Part shown: in pieces, positions 9,531 to 21,033 of the stretch
How the letters are laid out: every line of letters starts with the position of its first letter
Position numbering within the stretch: the first letter of the stretch is position 1
Source of the DNA: Lethocerus indicus
Taxonomy: Eukaryota; Arthropoda; Insecta; Hemiptera; Belostomatidae
DNA length: 64,000 nucleotides
NCBI GenBank assembly: GCA_019843655.1
Contig: JACDQD010000010.1
Location: 5,377,637 to 5,441,636, forward strand
Direction of reading: 5' to 3'
Translations under genes and position numbers: made by a program
The notes under the pieces: generated by a model
Database searches by the model: none
Seen by the model: only the letters and a program-made list of their open reading frames with translations
What the model was told of the DNA's origin: nothing

Positions 9531-11560
9531 GGAATACATTGCTTTGTTAAACGACAAATAATTAGTACTAATTCATGGATTTTCTTGTGTACTTCAGATC
9601 GTAGATAATTGTCGGTTATTATGAAAGGAAGAGATGTGAGTTCGTGTCACAGTGCTGGTGTTACTTCGTTAATCAAAAATTCTTTGATCCAATTAACTGT
9701 CCGGGATGATCGCGTCTTTCCGACGTGGAGTTTATGGATGTTCCCTTTGGCGGAAGGAGCGTTTGCGATCTTGTTTGGGGCGGCGGGAGGGGGGCAGATT
9801 TTTCTATCATTTATCAGTTGGGGCGGCTAAAGTGGCCTCACTTCGTCGAGGCCCCTCCAAATCCCCCTTTTATTAATGAAAAGAATTTGTCCCTTCCCCC
9901 GCCCCCACGGCCGGCATTTTCTTGAAAATAGACGTGTGGGGTGCAGACGCGTATATACGTTTGTCCCTTAGATAAGGGCTGTCGGGGTTGGTGAGGGGGG
10001 ACGTTCTCGCTGGGTTCCTGGGACGTCCGAGGTCCGATGATAAATGGCGGTCTGTTAGAACGTCTCTCTTCGGCACTCCATTTCCTCCCTCTATATTAAC
10101 TCTGCGGTGTTGGATAAGACTTTTTTTAAGTTTTAAATCCGAGTTAGAATTTATGTCCACTGAGACCTATATAAGGTGCAGTTTATGTAGGAATATTAGA
10201 ATAATGTTTTCCTCTCAGATTTGCTCTCCATCTTACAGGTGAGGGCCCTGAGTCTAGGTTAAATAATCTGTAAGGTTGAGGGTTCTGGAATTCTGTATAT
10301 ACTACCCGAAATACTTACTCTATTTTTTAATGATAATTTTGTAATGACAAAATATAATAACCTAACTAGGGAAAATTCCCTACACTTCCGCGAACTGCTG
10401 TTTATATTTCAAATACCAATTTTCGAAAGGAATGCCAATTTTTCTGAACATATATACTTATAAACCAGGCCATTCATATATCCCCAGTTCCAAGTAAGAC
10501 CTACAAGAGTTATGTCTTAAATAATCATGAAAATTTATAATACATAAATGGATTGTGTAATGGATTAAGAACATTAGAAGATTAATACTGATAATTTCGT
10601 CCGAATAATTCCGTAAAAATTAAATATGAAATAAAATATGGCAATATTCGTATACATAACCTAATATTATTTTTAAATAGCTAACACCGAAGTAAGCTTG
10701 TCCACGGTGAATATGGCCCAAAAAAAATTCCGAAACTCTGAATATATTGATGTATGTCTAATTATCTTAATAGAAATGGAGCCATCTCCTGGTTATTAAT
10801 TGAAGTAAATACCGAATACGAAAAACCGGTGTGTGTGTATTCTATATTGGATTTTTTTTTAATAAGAAACAAATCAAGGAATGTTTTTAATTCGCCTAAT
10901 GGACACCGCCCAATACACTTCCTGTACGGGTACCTCTGTACGTTACAGTTGACAATTCATGATTACCACCCATATTGATTGGTTCCTGTCGTTAGGGAAA
11001 AAACTGACTTATTTGCGGATTCCCGCGGTATAAGAGAAATAAAGGCAAACAGTGATGGGTAAATATTCATTCTGGGGGGAAAATTAAAGATGATTAGACG
11101 TACGAAGATTGGCGAGGGGCAGGTTTGTGCCCTATACTGGGGCCTGTGGGGTAACATTAGAATCAAGGCATACAGACAACCCTTCTGTACTCTTGCTCGG
11201 GAGTTAAAGCTTATTCGAGTCTGTAATTCAGTAATCTACTGACGGAACGCTATTGAAAGGTGGCGAGAATACCGGTAGTAATAATCCGGTAGCCAGTGCA
11301 TAATTAGGTATTTAATACTTATTATATTAATCGTATATTAAAATAAAATATAAGAAAATAGAAATTCTCCCTCCGTGTTTATAGTTACTGCAGGGATAAA
11401 TAATTAAAAAGAATAAATTGTTTCTAAAGACGTGTTTAGCGCAAGCAGCATCTCTGGATATTGTACGTACACCGAATGTAAATGATTTAGTTTTGAATTG
11501 TTTTACCGCTTGCTCGCATTCAGACGTTTCCGAGATCTGATATTTTCCGAACGCTCCTAT
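9531..11560. other. Intergenic or intronic DNA
   Basis: No gene supported. It includes a GC-rich patch at 9760-10110 whose long frames run on both strands (composition artefact). A 20-base segment at 10219-10238 lies between a strong acceptor (TTTTCCTCTCAG) and ACAG|GTGAGG. It could be a microexon phase-compatible with the exon at 19831, but this is unproven. Confidence 0.3.
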
Positions 11561-11568
11561 CTCTCTCT

Positions 11569-11618
<50 letters not shown>
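11561..11618. repeat. (CT)n microsatellite
   Basis: CT repeat of about 58 bases with two CCCT interruptions near its left end. A purine-rich GA/GGGA tract lies 160 bases further on (11777-11848), so the two could pair as a hairpin or form triplex DNA. Confidence 0.95.
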
Positions 11619-11621
<3 letters not shown>

Positions 11622-12110
11622 CATCGTGAACTTGGCGCGGAGTGCTGCCGGCCCGGAAAAGTTTCCGAAACGGCGTTTCCGGTTTCGGTAGGCCCCGGGC
11701 CACTGGGAAATACAGATGGCGCAAACAAGGAATACAATTAGACGATGATACAATTTGATTCAATTAGCGTTTCACAGAAGAGGGAGGGCGGGAGGGAGTG
11801 AGAGAATGAGAGGGAGTGGGGAAGAAGCGGAGAGAGAAAGGGAGAGATATATTGTAAATACCACTCCGCCGGCTTCCAAGTTCCCAACCGTTGTAAATAC
11901 CAACTTTAAATGCCCTTTTATAGTATTGTAATTATACTGAGTTGTCCAATGAAATAAAGAGAAATGATATATATGACTAACGTGTCAAGCAATAAGCATT
12001 GCTCTCATTCTATTCCTCAGTCAACTTGAAAAGAAATAAGATAATTCTGTTCTCAAAGTACGAAAATGTCAACCGAACTACATTAAAGAAATATACATGT
12101 TTTTAGTTTA

Positions 12111-12261
12111 AAATACCTGCTTTGTGGTCTGCGAGGGGTTGGAATACCGTAGATTTGTTGTGTTTCTTCTGTCTCCTCTCGCTGGTTTGGTCTAGCAAAC
12201 CCGTCCAGCAAAAGACCAAACCAGCGAGAGGAGACGGAAACACAACAACTCTACGGTATAC
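12111..12261. repeat. Inverted-dimer repeat, copy 1
   Basis: The left arm (GGTCTGCGAGGGGTTGGAAT, ACCGTAGATTTGTTG, CTCCTCTCGCTGGTTTGGTC) is followed after a short loop (12193-12212) by its reverse complement (GACCAAACCAGCGAGAGGAG, ACAACAACTCTACGGTAT). It is a near-perfect foldback of about 65 bases per arm. The hammerhead-like core found in the other copies is deleted here, leaving only CCCGTCCAGCAAAAGAC in the loop. The same arms occur at 13.5, 20.9, 37.1 and 45.7 kb. Confidence 0.85.
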
Positions 12262-13484
12262 ACGTTTCTTATTAATTCATCTATTGCGGCGTGATTTTAT
12301 TTTTAAACGGGGAAAATAGCGGAATAAGTGAGACTTGAGTTGAGTGAGAGTTGAGTTCCTTTGTCCCGAAGTTTCGTGACTTCGCCCAGTCTCCGTCTTC
12401 CGGTGGACCGAGTACTCGACGACGTTAGCGCTTTCATTTGCCTCGGACGTTACTTTAAGTCCTGTGGGGGGAAAGGGGAAGGAGTGTCTCGGTGATGTCT
12501 CCGGTTGAGTGGAAATGGAGGTCCCGAACCCGTTCCACAGTCACGAACAACGAGGGAGGAGAATGGGACGGACAGAGAGACTGCACGCTATATTGTTCAA
12601 ACTAGTGAAAATGGCATAAAATGTGAATAAAAATTAATCTACTTACTAATGTACTCATTTCCATTATTACAATGGATTGGGTGTTATCGGAAATAACGAG
12701 TTCCGCACGGAGGCTCGAAATCACATTCGTGGTATATACCGTATTTTATTAATACAGGCCGTTTCATCACTCGAACGATTTCCGTGCTCTTAATTTCAAA
12801 GCATTTACAAAACTTTCCAACTACGGCTATGTCTTAATTCACAGTTCATTTACGGACTTGAGATTATTTCAAGCTATTTGTAAACGCCCGCCAAATACTA
12901 TTATCTAATACATGTAGTGAAAAGCACTCAAGACGTTGGTTGGCAGTGTAGCCTAATGGATCAATAGTGTTCCTCCCTCGAGTGACTCACGTTGTACCTC
13001 GTGTCGGCTGTCGGTAGACATAAGGTTTGTCGTCGCAGTAGAAGGCCACGTCCGTTCCTTTTGGGTTTTACGCCGGGAGTTGCTGTTCTTTCCCCGTTTC
13101 CGATTGAATGATTACCTCGGCAATTATACAAATTAGTGGTGGGATGGCCCTGTCTATGGGTTAATTGGCCTCTACTATCGCTTAACCTCGCGATCCGCCG
13201 CTTAATTCGACCGCACTTGAAACAGACCTCGCGCGGTGGCACTTGAACACTTGAAGGTCATCGCGTCCGCTCGCGCTTATAAAGAGTGCTATTTGACTAA
13301 TGGACGATCGATCAGTGTACGAATTATTCATCAACTTGACCGGTTGGACTCCGACTAAGGGACCCGGTAATAGTTTGGAAACGCCGGAAGTGACACTTAT
13401 GTAGGAATGTACAGTACAGTATTAGCGGGGTGAATATGAAATCACTCTGGGAATTTATTTTCTCATTTATTATATTAGTTTAAC

Positions 13485-13663
13485 ATACCTGTTTTTTGGT
13501 CTGCGAGGGGTTGGAATACCGGAGATTTTTTGTGTTTCTGCCTCCTCTCGCTGGTTTGGTCTTTTGCTGGACTGCTACTGAAGATGACGAGCAGCCGAAA
13601 CCGGTCTACCAAAAGACCAAACCAGCGAGAGGAGACAGAAACACAACAAATCTACGGCATTCA
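13485..13663. repeat. Inverted-dimer repeat, copy 2
   Basis: Same arms as the copy at 12.1 kb, in the same order (reverse arm, spacer, forward arm), but the spacer keeps the hammerhead-like core (13572-13610). The left flank includes CATACCTGTTTTTTGG, the mirror of the CCACAAAACAGGTATT end seen in the forward copies at 20.9 and 45.8 kb. Confidence 0.85.
13572..13610 (+). ncRNA. Hammerhead-ribozyme-like motif, copy 2
   Basis: CTGAAGA (13578-13584, fits CUGANGA), then a short hairpin ending GCAGCC, then GAA, then ACCGGT C (13600-13606). The last part can form a two-bp stem III (A-U, C-G) with a GTC cleavage triplet. Stem I (CTGCTA against TACC) has decayed to two pairs and stem II carries a substitution (GAC for GGC), so this copy is probably inactive. 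Confidence 0.35.
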
Positions 13664-16600
13664 TTATATTGTTCTGTCTATAACATTCCGCATATATAAA
13701 AATATTATTACTGTATTTTTTACTGAACACACATTTGCAATTGCGGTACACGATATTGCCGCGTGTTTGCAATTATTTCGCGATAAATACTAGGGGCGTA
13801 CGATACATTGTTTAAATATAAACGGTACTAACCCGGTTACCGGTTGGATATAATGAAACCGGAAAGTAATTTTAAAATTCCAACTAGATTGCATTCTTCA
13901 ATAAGCGTACCCCGCTTTTAGTTCCAGAGCCAGCGAATAGCCGTTAAGTGCTATTGGGGGCCATACCTTGGGGGCTAATCCGGATGGCTTTTTCGGTTAG
14001 CGGTAGGGGGAGCGGGGGTATCATTGACAGATACCCTTCGTGTACGCGACCCCGTGGAAGGAGTAACAGGAAAAAATAACAATAAAGGAATCCCCGGTTT
14101 AAACCGTTTTGGATTAGGGTCGTCCGCAATTATAAGGGTATTAGAAAGGGGAAGGTGACTCAAGGCTTAGGGCCCCCCCCCAGTTGTAACTTTTAATTCG
14201 GGACGGTGCCGGGGGCTAATTGCTTGCACTGCTCTAATGGAGGCCGGCCGCGACCACAATTAGTCCGAGCCCAACCCGCTTCGGTACCGCTCTTTTAAAA
14301 CCGCCTCAAGTTTTGACCCGACGACCTCACAACGACCCCTGCCACGCCGGACGAAGGGCCTCGAACATCTTAAACATGTACAAACATACGACATATAACG
14401 ACGGAATTCCAAAATTTACAGTCGGAAGTATTGAGGGCGCCCCACATAAAAAAACTACCCCATCTTATTGCCTAAACCAGGCAATCAACCCTAAAATAAA
14501 TTAGCAACAACTTATATAATTTTCGGAAAGGTAAGAATATAACAAGAAGATAATGAGATTTTATTATTTAGAAATGTAGAATTTTATTAGTTATTATTAA
14601 TAGCCGAAACAGGGTAGGTAGAATTTTTGCTTATTTGCGCTGGCGGATATCGCAAAAATTGTGCAATGAGCTTTGTATTTTGTCATCACATATTGTTAGT
14701 GTTAGTAAATTTTATTTTTGGCCCAAAACAATGTTTATTCATTCAATGTGGTCCAGAGGAAGCAAAAGTTTGGATATCGTTGTCCTACAGTTTTTAAAAT
14801 TTCAAAATGCGGTACTTTTTTTATGTAGATAATACTTCAGTATATCAATATAGAACACGTATAAAGTCCGCTAACACGAATGATAGATTCGTGCGATGCT
14901 TTCATGCGGGATACGCGCGGCACAAAACGCGGGGGGGAGCGGTTTAGCGACATCTGCCGGGTTAGCCGGGCGTTAAGCGTAGGCTAAACCCGCGACGCGC
15001 TGTTGCCTTGCGGGTCGGGCCCCCCGGGCGAACGTCACGGCGCGTCCCCTCCCACACCCTTCAACGCCGAATTAAATTCCCGACTCAATGTCTTCTCTCA
15101 TTCCGCTTACGCTTCCCCCGTCTGACTTATTGTCCGCGCCCCTCTCCTTTCGGCCTACACGACACATGTCTTCTTCAACAGGAATGCAGATTTTACACTG
15201 ATTCAAAGCACCTCCTCCGCATTGATGGAAATCCAGTATTGGATAAACGAGTTATCTAATTATCCCAATTTCAGAATTCAGAACCACATAATAGAGTAGG
15301 CACTCTGTTTAACTCACCATGTGGTATTCAATTGTTGGATGGAGAGTTCCGCCATAAATATGAATAAATAATAATAATAAAAAGTAATATAAATGAAAAT
15401 TATGGCCAGTCGAAGTAGGAATTGCAATTGGGGCGATAATTACTGGAGGACACGAGATCATCGGTGGGGCGAAAGCAGAGTTTCTTGGACCAGTGCGTCC
15501 TCTTAATCGACGAAAGCTTTCGGGACTGTGACGTGCCCCCGAAGTATTAAGTCCGGGCCATCTAGACAGAAGCCGACCCAGCTTTCCCTCGGGTCGACAG
15601 AACCCTGATGGCTTACATGGCCCCGGAACGGAACATTCTGACAAATATAGAACCGGAGATTTGGCGATATTTTCCAAGAAAAAAGCAAATCATATTTTTC
15701 GAGTTATTCGATAAATTAATACAGAATTTCTAGTCGCTGATATGATGGCATAACTCACTATTTCCCTTTCGACCCGGGGTTGTATACATGTATCCCTTTT
15801 TAAGAGCAATAGTTACTAGCTAAATTTGTTATATTTATATTTAATTAAAATTAAACTGAGCCAGCAAATATTGATAGGAAACAATACAAAAATTATGATC
15901 TATACATTTTATATAGTACAGGTAAATAAGGATTCTATCCAATAATAAATCTGTAAGAAGAATCCCTTCCATTAGCTTTTAACTATATTGAAGAGTAGTT
16001 CAAATTTTTCATTTCATTTGAACATTTAGTTTAAACTATAAAATAGTTATTGCCGGCAACAAATTACTTTGGCGTTGATTGGGCAGTACTGTCGGGTTGC
16101 CCAGAAATATTGACCCCGCGTCCCTCCCCCACACCCCTAATTCGTACCGCCGAAAAAAGAGTTTATAGAGGACACATTTTCGGCAGGATCGGACGGAAAT
16201 AAAAACCAAAATAAAGGAAGTGACCGTACGTTATCGTTTTCGATTTTACGGCCGTTGGCAAAGCGGAGGGGCGGGGGGCGACAATTCGTAAAATAAACCC
16301 GGTTTAATTTTCGGAGAGTCGCGAAATTCCCGATCGATCAAATTCAGAGCGAAAGGGGACCGTTTCCCCGCCGCTCTGCATTAATTTCATTCGTGGCGGT
16401 GGTGGGGTTGAGGGCTGTTCGCGGCGGCGTCCGGTCTCCTATCTGTTTGTTTGTTTGTTTTGACCGGATTGATTTTGCATGAAACAAATCGCGAGCTGGC
16501 GACGCGCGAGGAGCCTCGACCCCGGCGATGAAAACATTCAAAACCGACTAAAAAAATGTCTCCAGAATAGACTTGTAACTGACGCATATATTGTTTCAAA

Positions 16601-19600
16601 TTATCGGACGCTCGACCTAAATAAATCCGATTACAGCTTAGAACTGGACGAAGAGTTGGAACATATAAGAAAAGTCCTCGACATTCCTCAAGATACCTCA
16701 AGAGTTTAAAACTTCCTAGTAAGCATTAGATTCAGAGGGAAAATTAAAATTTAATTAATATATTGGAGTCTGATAAGTAAAATATATTACTTTACAACAG
16801 TGGAACATATTAGGTGTGCCCAAAAGTAATCAACAATTTGATAAGATGTATTTTGGTCTTGAGGAGTTCTTCAAGAGGGGAATCGAAAATTTCCCGGAAA
16901 CGTGGCAGAGAGCTGTTAATAATATTGGTAAATATATAGTAGATTAGTAATTAATGTTTTTTTTAGCAAAATACACGAATTCCAAAGTCAAAATGTTGAT
17001 TAATTTTGGGTACCCCCAATATATTAAAAAATTGAAAAAGATATTACGAAATAATACAGGGACAATATGTCAACTATTAGCATTTATAAAGGGTACAGGA
17101 CTAACAACAGAGCGCATAATAGAGCATAGGACATCTCTTTGTGCTATATTGAACAAGGAAATGAAAAAAAATATTTTGGAACTCCTTTTCCTCTGTTGGC
17201 TGCAAATCTACTGGCTGAAATAAACTGTGTTTATTGTTATATAAAACAAATCAACAAAATTTACCGGTAAAAAAATATTATTGGATAATTTGGAGAAATT
17301 CAGAAAACGGGGAAGTAATTTAATTTTCAGAATTTAGCCAATAGGATTTGGAAGATATCTGAAGTACAAAATTCAGGTTTGGTATATTGTATTATATTTT
17401 CCATTGTCGCGAATATCGTATTTCCGTGCCTTATAAGTATAATAAAAAATACGACGAGCTGTGAACAATAAACGGGGGACATATTTGCGGGACAAATCGG
17501 CGAACGGGCGGGATGAGCCTCGAAAATCCTCGCGGCGGGTTACCCCACCGGAAATGGGGTGGGGGAGGGAGGGACTTTATTCGGATTTGAATACATTATT
17601 GAGCCAGGCCTCTGTCTCTATCCGCATCGGTTTATGCACCCGGACCTATACCCCGGGTAATAAAAGGTACGGCGGGGGGGGCGGCGGTACGTCCTTTGAA
17701 TTCCCATGCATACTGTTAACCCCCCTCGAGGGCTCGACCAGCCGTTACACTCCCGTCGACTAATGCCAATTTCCATGGGCCAATATTGTGGGACAACTCT
17801 CTTACAGAATAACACACTAATTATCGCTAATTGGTTCTAAACTAGACCGGTTAGTAGTGCGCTGATTTTGCCCGTAATAAATTTTCCCTTGTAATGTCGG
17901 CGAGAACTTGGTTTACAGACCGAACTAAGATATAACTGATGGAACGAAGTCGAATTAATAATTTATTCTTGTTGAGGATCATAAAGGAATCTGAGAACAT
18001 AATATATAATTCTGAAGGCCAAAATGTACGATTGACAGAAAGTAGAACGTGATATCTACCCCCACGGCCTTACTTAAGGATTTATTAATTTGTTTATTTC
18101 ATATACTTTTTGTAGATTTATCGCTACAAAACTCAGAATGTCTGCGGTTGTTATTTCTTTATTTTAGTCCTATTGGTTGGCCATTAGTCTCTCTAATGTG
18201 TGCAAATTCTAGATTTACCTTAATTAAAGTTCCTATGGGGTCCTATTTTATAGATGAATATTCCATCCACGAGTTTAGCGTTAAAATAATATATATTCGC
18301 TTTAAATTTAATCCTAAAATAGGTTATTTTGTATATAATTGTTTTATATTATAAAAGAGAAAGTTGGAAACGCGTTGAATTCAGTAAGCAGTGGTTCTAA
18401 CGCCGCGTCAAAATACGATAAAATAAGCCAGTTCGGAATCCGGAGAACTTATTTCAGGCCATTCAAGCAGCCGTGGAAGGTTTTCGAGAACTTTAATGAC
18501 TTCAATCGGACAGCAGTTGGTCAACTCCACTTTTCCCTTTCAGTCCCCAGTTTCGACAGTAATTACGCGTCCGTACGCGTCGGTCTGTCCGCGCCTATGC
18601 TCCGCGTCTACAGACTAATAATCAAGAACTTTGACATTCATTGACGGTACGAAGAATGCAGATTCTGCTCGTCTAAATTCGATCCTAAAGTAGAAATTAG
18701 CATTGAGGAGGCATTGAGCGGGGATTTTACGCGCGTCGACTGTCGAAACAACACCCTATCAGCTCTGTAACTGCATTAAACACTATATTACTGAAGTTAG
18801 CGAGATGCCATTGTAACATCAGTAGAACCTTTTCCTCGTATTTAATTTTTCTGCAGTCACCGCCGGTTTCGAACCTCTATTTCCGACGACATAAACAGTA
18901 GAGAGAACACCCGGATGTTCTCCAGAAGCGGCCGATTTCAGAACGCCGTGTCACTCCCACGGTGACGTTTCCACGCCAGAAAATAAAACCTCTTAATAAA
19001 GGACAATAGTAAAGGAGAAAAACAGGGCGTGGGGCGGGGGGGAGAAAAAATATATTCTAAAGGAAGTGTTGCGAAGGGAACAAAAGAGGCTGTAGATAGG
19101 CGGCGGCCTGCACAGTGCTGTTATCTGGCGGGAGGCCCACCATTGTACCAACCCCTGCTCTAACAGTTCTACAAAAAGTACAAGCTGATAAGAAAAGTTA
19201 ATTAGTTAGAAACAAGAATTATTCGCTAAAAGAAAGCCGACTGGAATTAAAATATTCGATTTAAAAAAAAAATCATAACAGGGTTAGACACGCGCTAGCA
19301 GAATACGGAGTGTTCACACGTCTCATGATTGATTGGTTCACTTTAATCAAATGACTAATAACGATACGTTGTTCATTCAGTATTCCCTGGAAATAACAAT
19401 CGATGTTATTACTGAATCGGCAATTGTTCAATTATATAATCTCATTTAATTATCGTCTCCTATACTTATCATCGTTGAGGCACTCGCGTAGTATTAAGCG
19501 CGCTATAAGCGGATTTGCAGTGTAAATCGATAGGAAAACGTCAGTTTAATACATTATATGTACTTCTAAAATACACGACGTTACACATTTCATGTATAAA

Positions 19601-19830
19601 TTACATTTTGCACATTTAAAATACGATTTTAAATGTCAATACCGTTCCTATCGTCAGTACATTTTCGTCAATAGTGCAGCCCTACGACTTTATGTATTTT
19701 TCGGAATATCGTGAATTATTCCATTCCATTCCAACTTCAGCGATGTTTAGAAGACATAGGCTTGATTGGCCATTAACGTCATGTGCAGACATATTTCTAT
19801 TTGTACACTAATAAACTTTTCTATTTCTAG
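13664..19830. other. Intergenic or intronic DNA
   Basis: No gene supported. GC patches occur at about 13960-14360, 14920-15180, 16090-16520 and 17460-17760. A terminal-exon-like segment follows a good acceptor at 15181 (TCTTCTTCAACAG), with two frames open for 25-38 codons, but it cannot be resolved. Another acceptor (TTTTCCCTTTCAG) lies near 18540. A short (TTTG)4 repeat is at about 16444-16460. The frame at 16479-16709 has no splice or promoter support. Confidence 0.3.
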
Positions 19831-19883
19831 GGAGTTTGTGCAGTGTTGGTGCAGGCAAGAGGCTTCATCTTCAGCACACTTCG
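19831..19883 (+). CDS. Candidate internal exon A
   Basis: A 53-base segment sits between a strong acceptor (CTTTTCTATTTCTAG) and TTCG|GTAAGT, a consensus donor. In the frame entered after one base it reads EFVQCWCRQEASSSAHF and leaves one base over. That phase joins exactly to the candidate at 23741, and the joined frame stays open through 24781. The other two frames are open within the segment but hit stops in the next candidate exons. No family recognised. The gene would run left to right with introns of several kb and its start upstream is not found. Confidence 0.4.
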
Positions 19884-20481
19884 GTAAGTACTTGTTTGTC
19901 TACTAGTACTAGTCGAAATAATCGTAGGAAGTGTTCCGAACTCACAAAGATCCCCTCATTAATACATTATTTAGAATGTAATAGAGGTAAAATTACAGGA
20001 TATCAACATATTCACATAGGACATCAATTTCTATATTTGTTTGCGAATAGTTACAAGTTCATTCCGGATGTCCATTTCTTGAATTTTAGTTAAGGGATTG
20101 AACCGTTTTGCGACTGGGCAAAGTATCGTGAATCGATGAAACATTTGCGCTTCTACAAATATTTATAGATGATATTAGGCGATATTTTTTTTTTTTGTGG
20201 GCCCGAGTGTGACACACAAGTGAAAACCGCCGGAAATGTCTCCGGGACGGGTCAAGCGGTAATAAGGGTGAATAAAAGCGGGCGTAGAAAAAACCCCGAG
20301 GGGTTTGGTTGGGGCCGCGGGGGCAAAGTCGGCGCTAACGAACCCCGGCCGATTCGTTACACAGAGGGTTGAGATATGGACATACAACCTACCCTACTCA
20401 TTATTATCATTCATCGCCCCAACTCACCCTACTTTCATTATATGGGCCGAATACTAAGCCCCATCCTCAGGTAGCTTCGTG

Positions 20482-20483
<2 letters not shown>

Positions 20484-20528
<45 letters not shown>
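20484..20528. repeat. (AT)n microsatellite
   Basis: About 22 AT units. The Tyr-Ile frames across it are translations of the repeat, not genes. Confidence 0.95.
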
Positions 20529-20529
<1 letters not shown>

Positions 20530-20940
20530 GGGCACACAGGAACACATTACTCTGCGGTGGATTCATTCCTGGCCACTGAAGCTCGGTGTTCCAAAAGTTC
20601 CAAAGTTATAGAACGGTATAGTAGAAGTGATATTTCAATACTGTATTTTTTTTATGAATGGAACACGAATGAAATTAATGTGGCGGACAGTGACACTTGT
20701 ACGGGGAAATAATACCTGATATCGATTTCGAAATAATCATCAACCGAAGGGAATCCTGCCAGGTGGTCAACGCGAAAACTTATAGCTCAGTCCCGTAGCT
20801 AGTTAAAACAGTTTCTCTAGGACTGAAAATTTTGACTTTGGCGAAAGACAGAAGGAGTCTTTAAGGTTTTCTTTGGCCTTGGAATTGTAAACTGATTTGC
20901 TTCTGTGTTCTTGCGTTAAAGAAACGTTTTCTCGCAGAGA

Positions 20941-21033
20941 TTCTTTTGCTAGGACCAAACCGGCGAGAGGAGACAGAAACACACGAAATCTACGGTATTC
21001 CAACCCCTCGCAGACCACAAAACAGGTATTCTG
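20941..21033 (+). repeat. Dispersed foldback-family repeat, copy 3 (forward arm only)
   Basis: Matches the forward arm of the copies at 12.1 and 13.5 kb (GGACCAAACCGGCGAGAGGAG, ACGAAATCTACGGTATTCCA, CCCCTCGCAGACCACAAAAC) and ends AGGTATT. No inverted partner is visible. The 130 bases upstream (20813-20940) are not shared with the other copies. A diverged relative of the hammerhead core (GGGTTTCGGC, TATTCGCC, ATCTTCGG) lies separately at 21255-21283 on the minus strand. Confidence 0.75.

Noticed and set aside
11327..11763. Three overlapping Glu-Arg-repeat frames on the minus strand
   Set aside because: Translations of the (CT)n tract with no splice or promoter context.
12961..13242. Minus-strand frame with VCFKCGR, resembling a zinc knuckle
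   Set aside because: Only one Cys pair is present, with no full CCHC or C2H2 motif, and there is no splice or promoter support.
13278..13316. TATAAA followed by TCAGTG, promoter-like
   Set aside because: Spacing to the initiator A is 36 bases, longer than usual, and the first downstream ATG is followed directly by TAG.
16479..16709. 76-codon frame with a charged C-terminal half (LDEELEHIRKVLD)
   Set aside because: Mildly coding-like, but without acceptor, promoter, poly(A) signal or homology that I recognise.
20369..20712. Frames rich in Tyr-Ile across the AT repeat
   Set aside because: They are translations of a microsatellite; the same happens at 25.28 kb.
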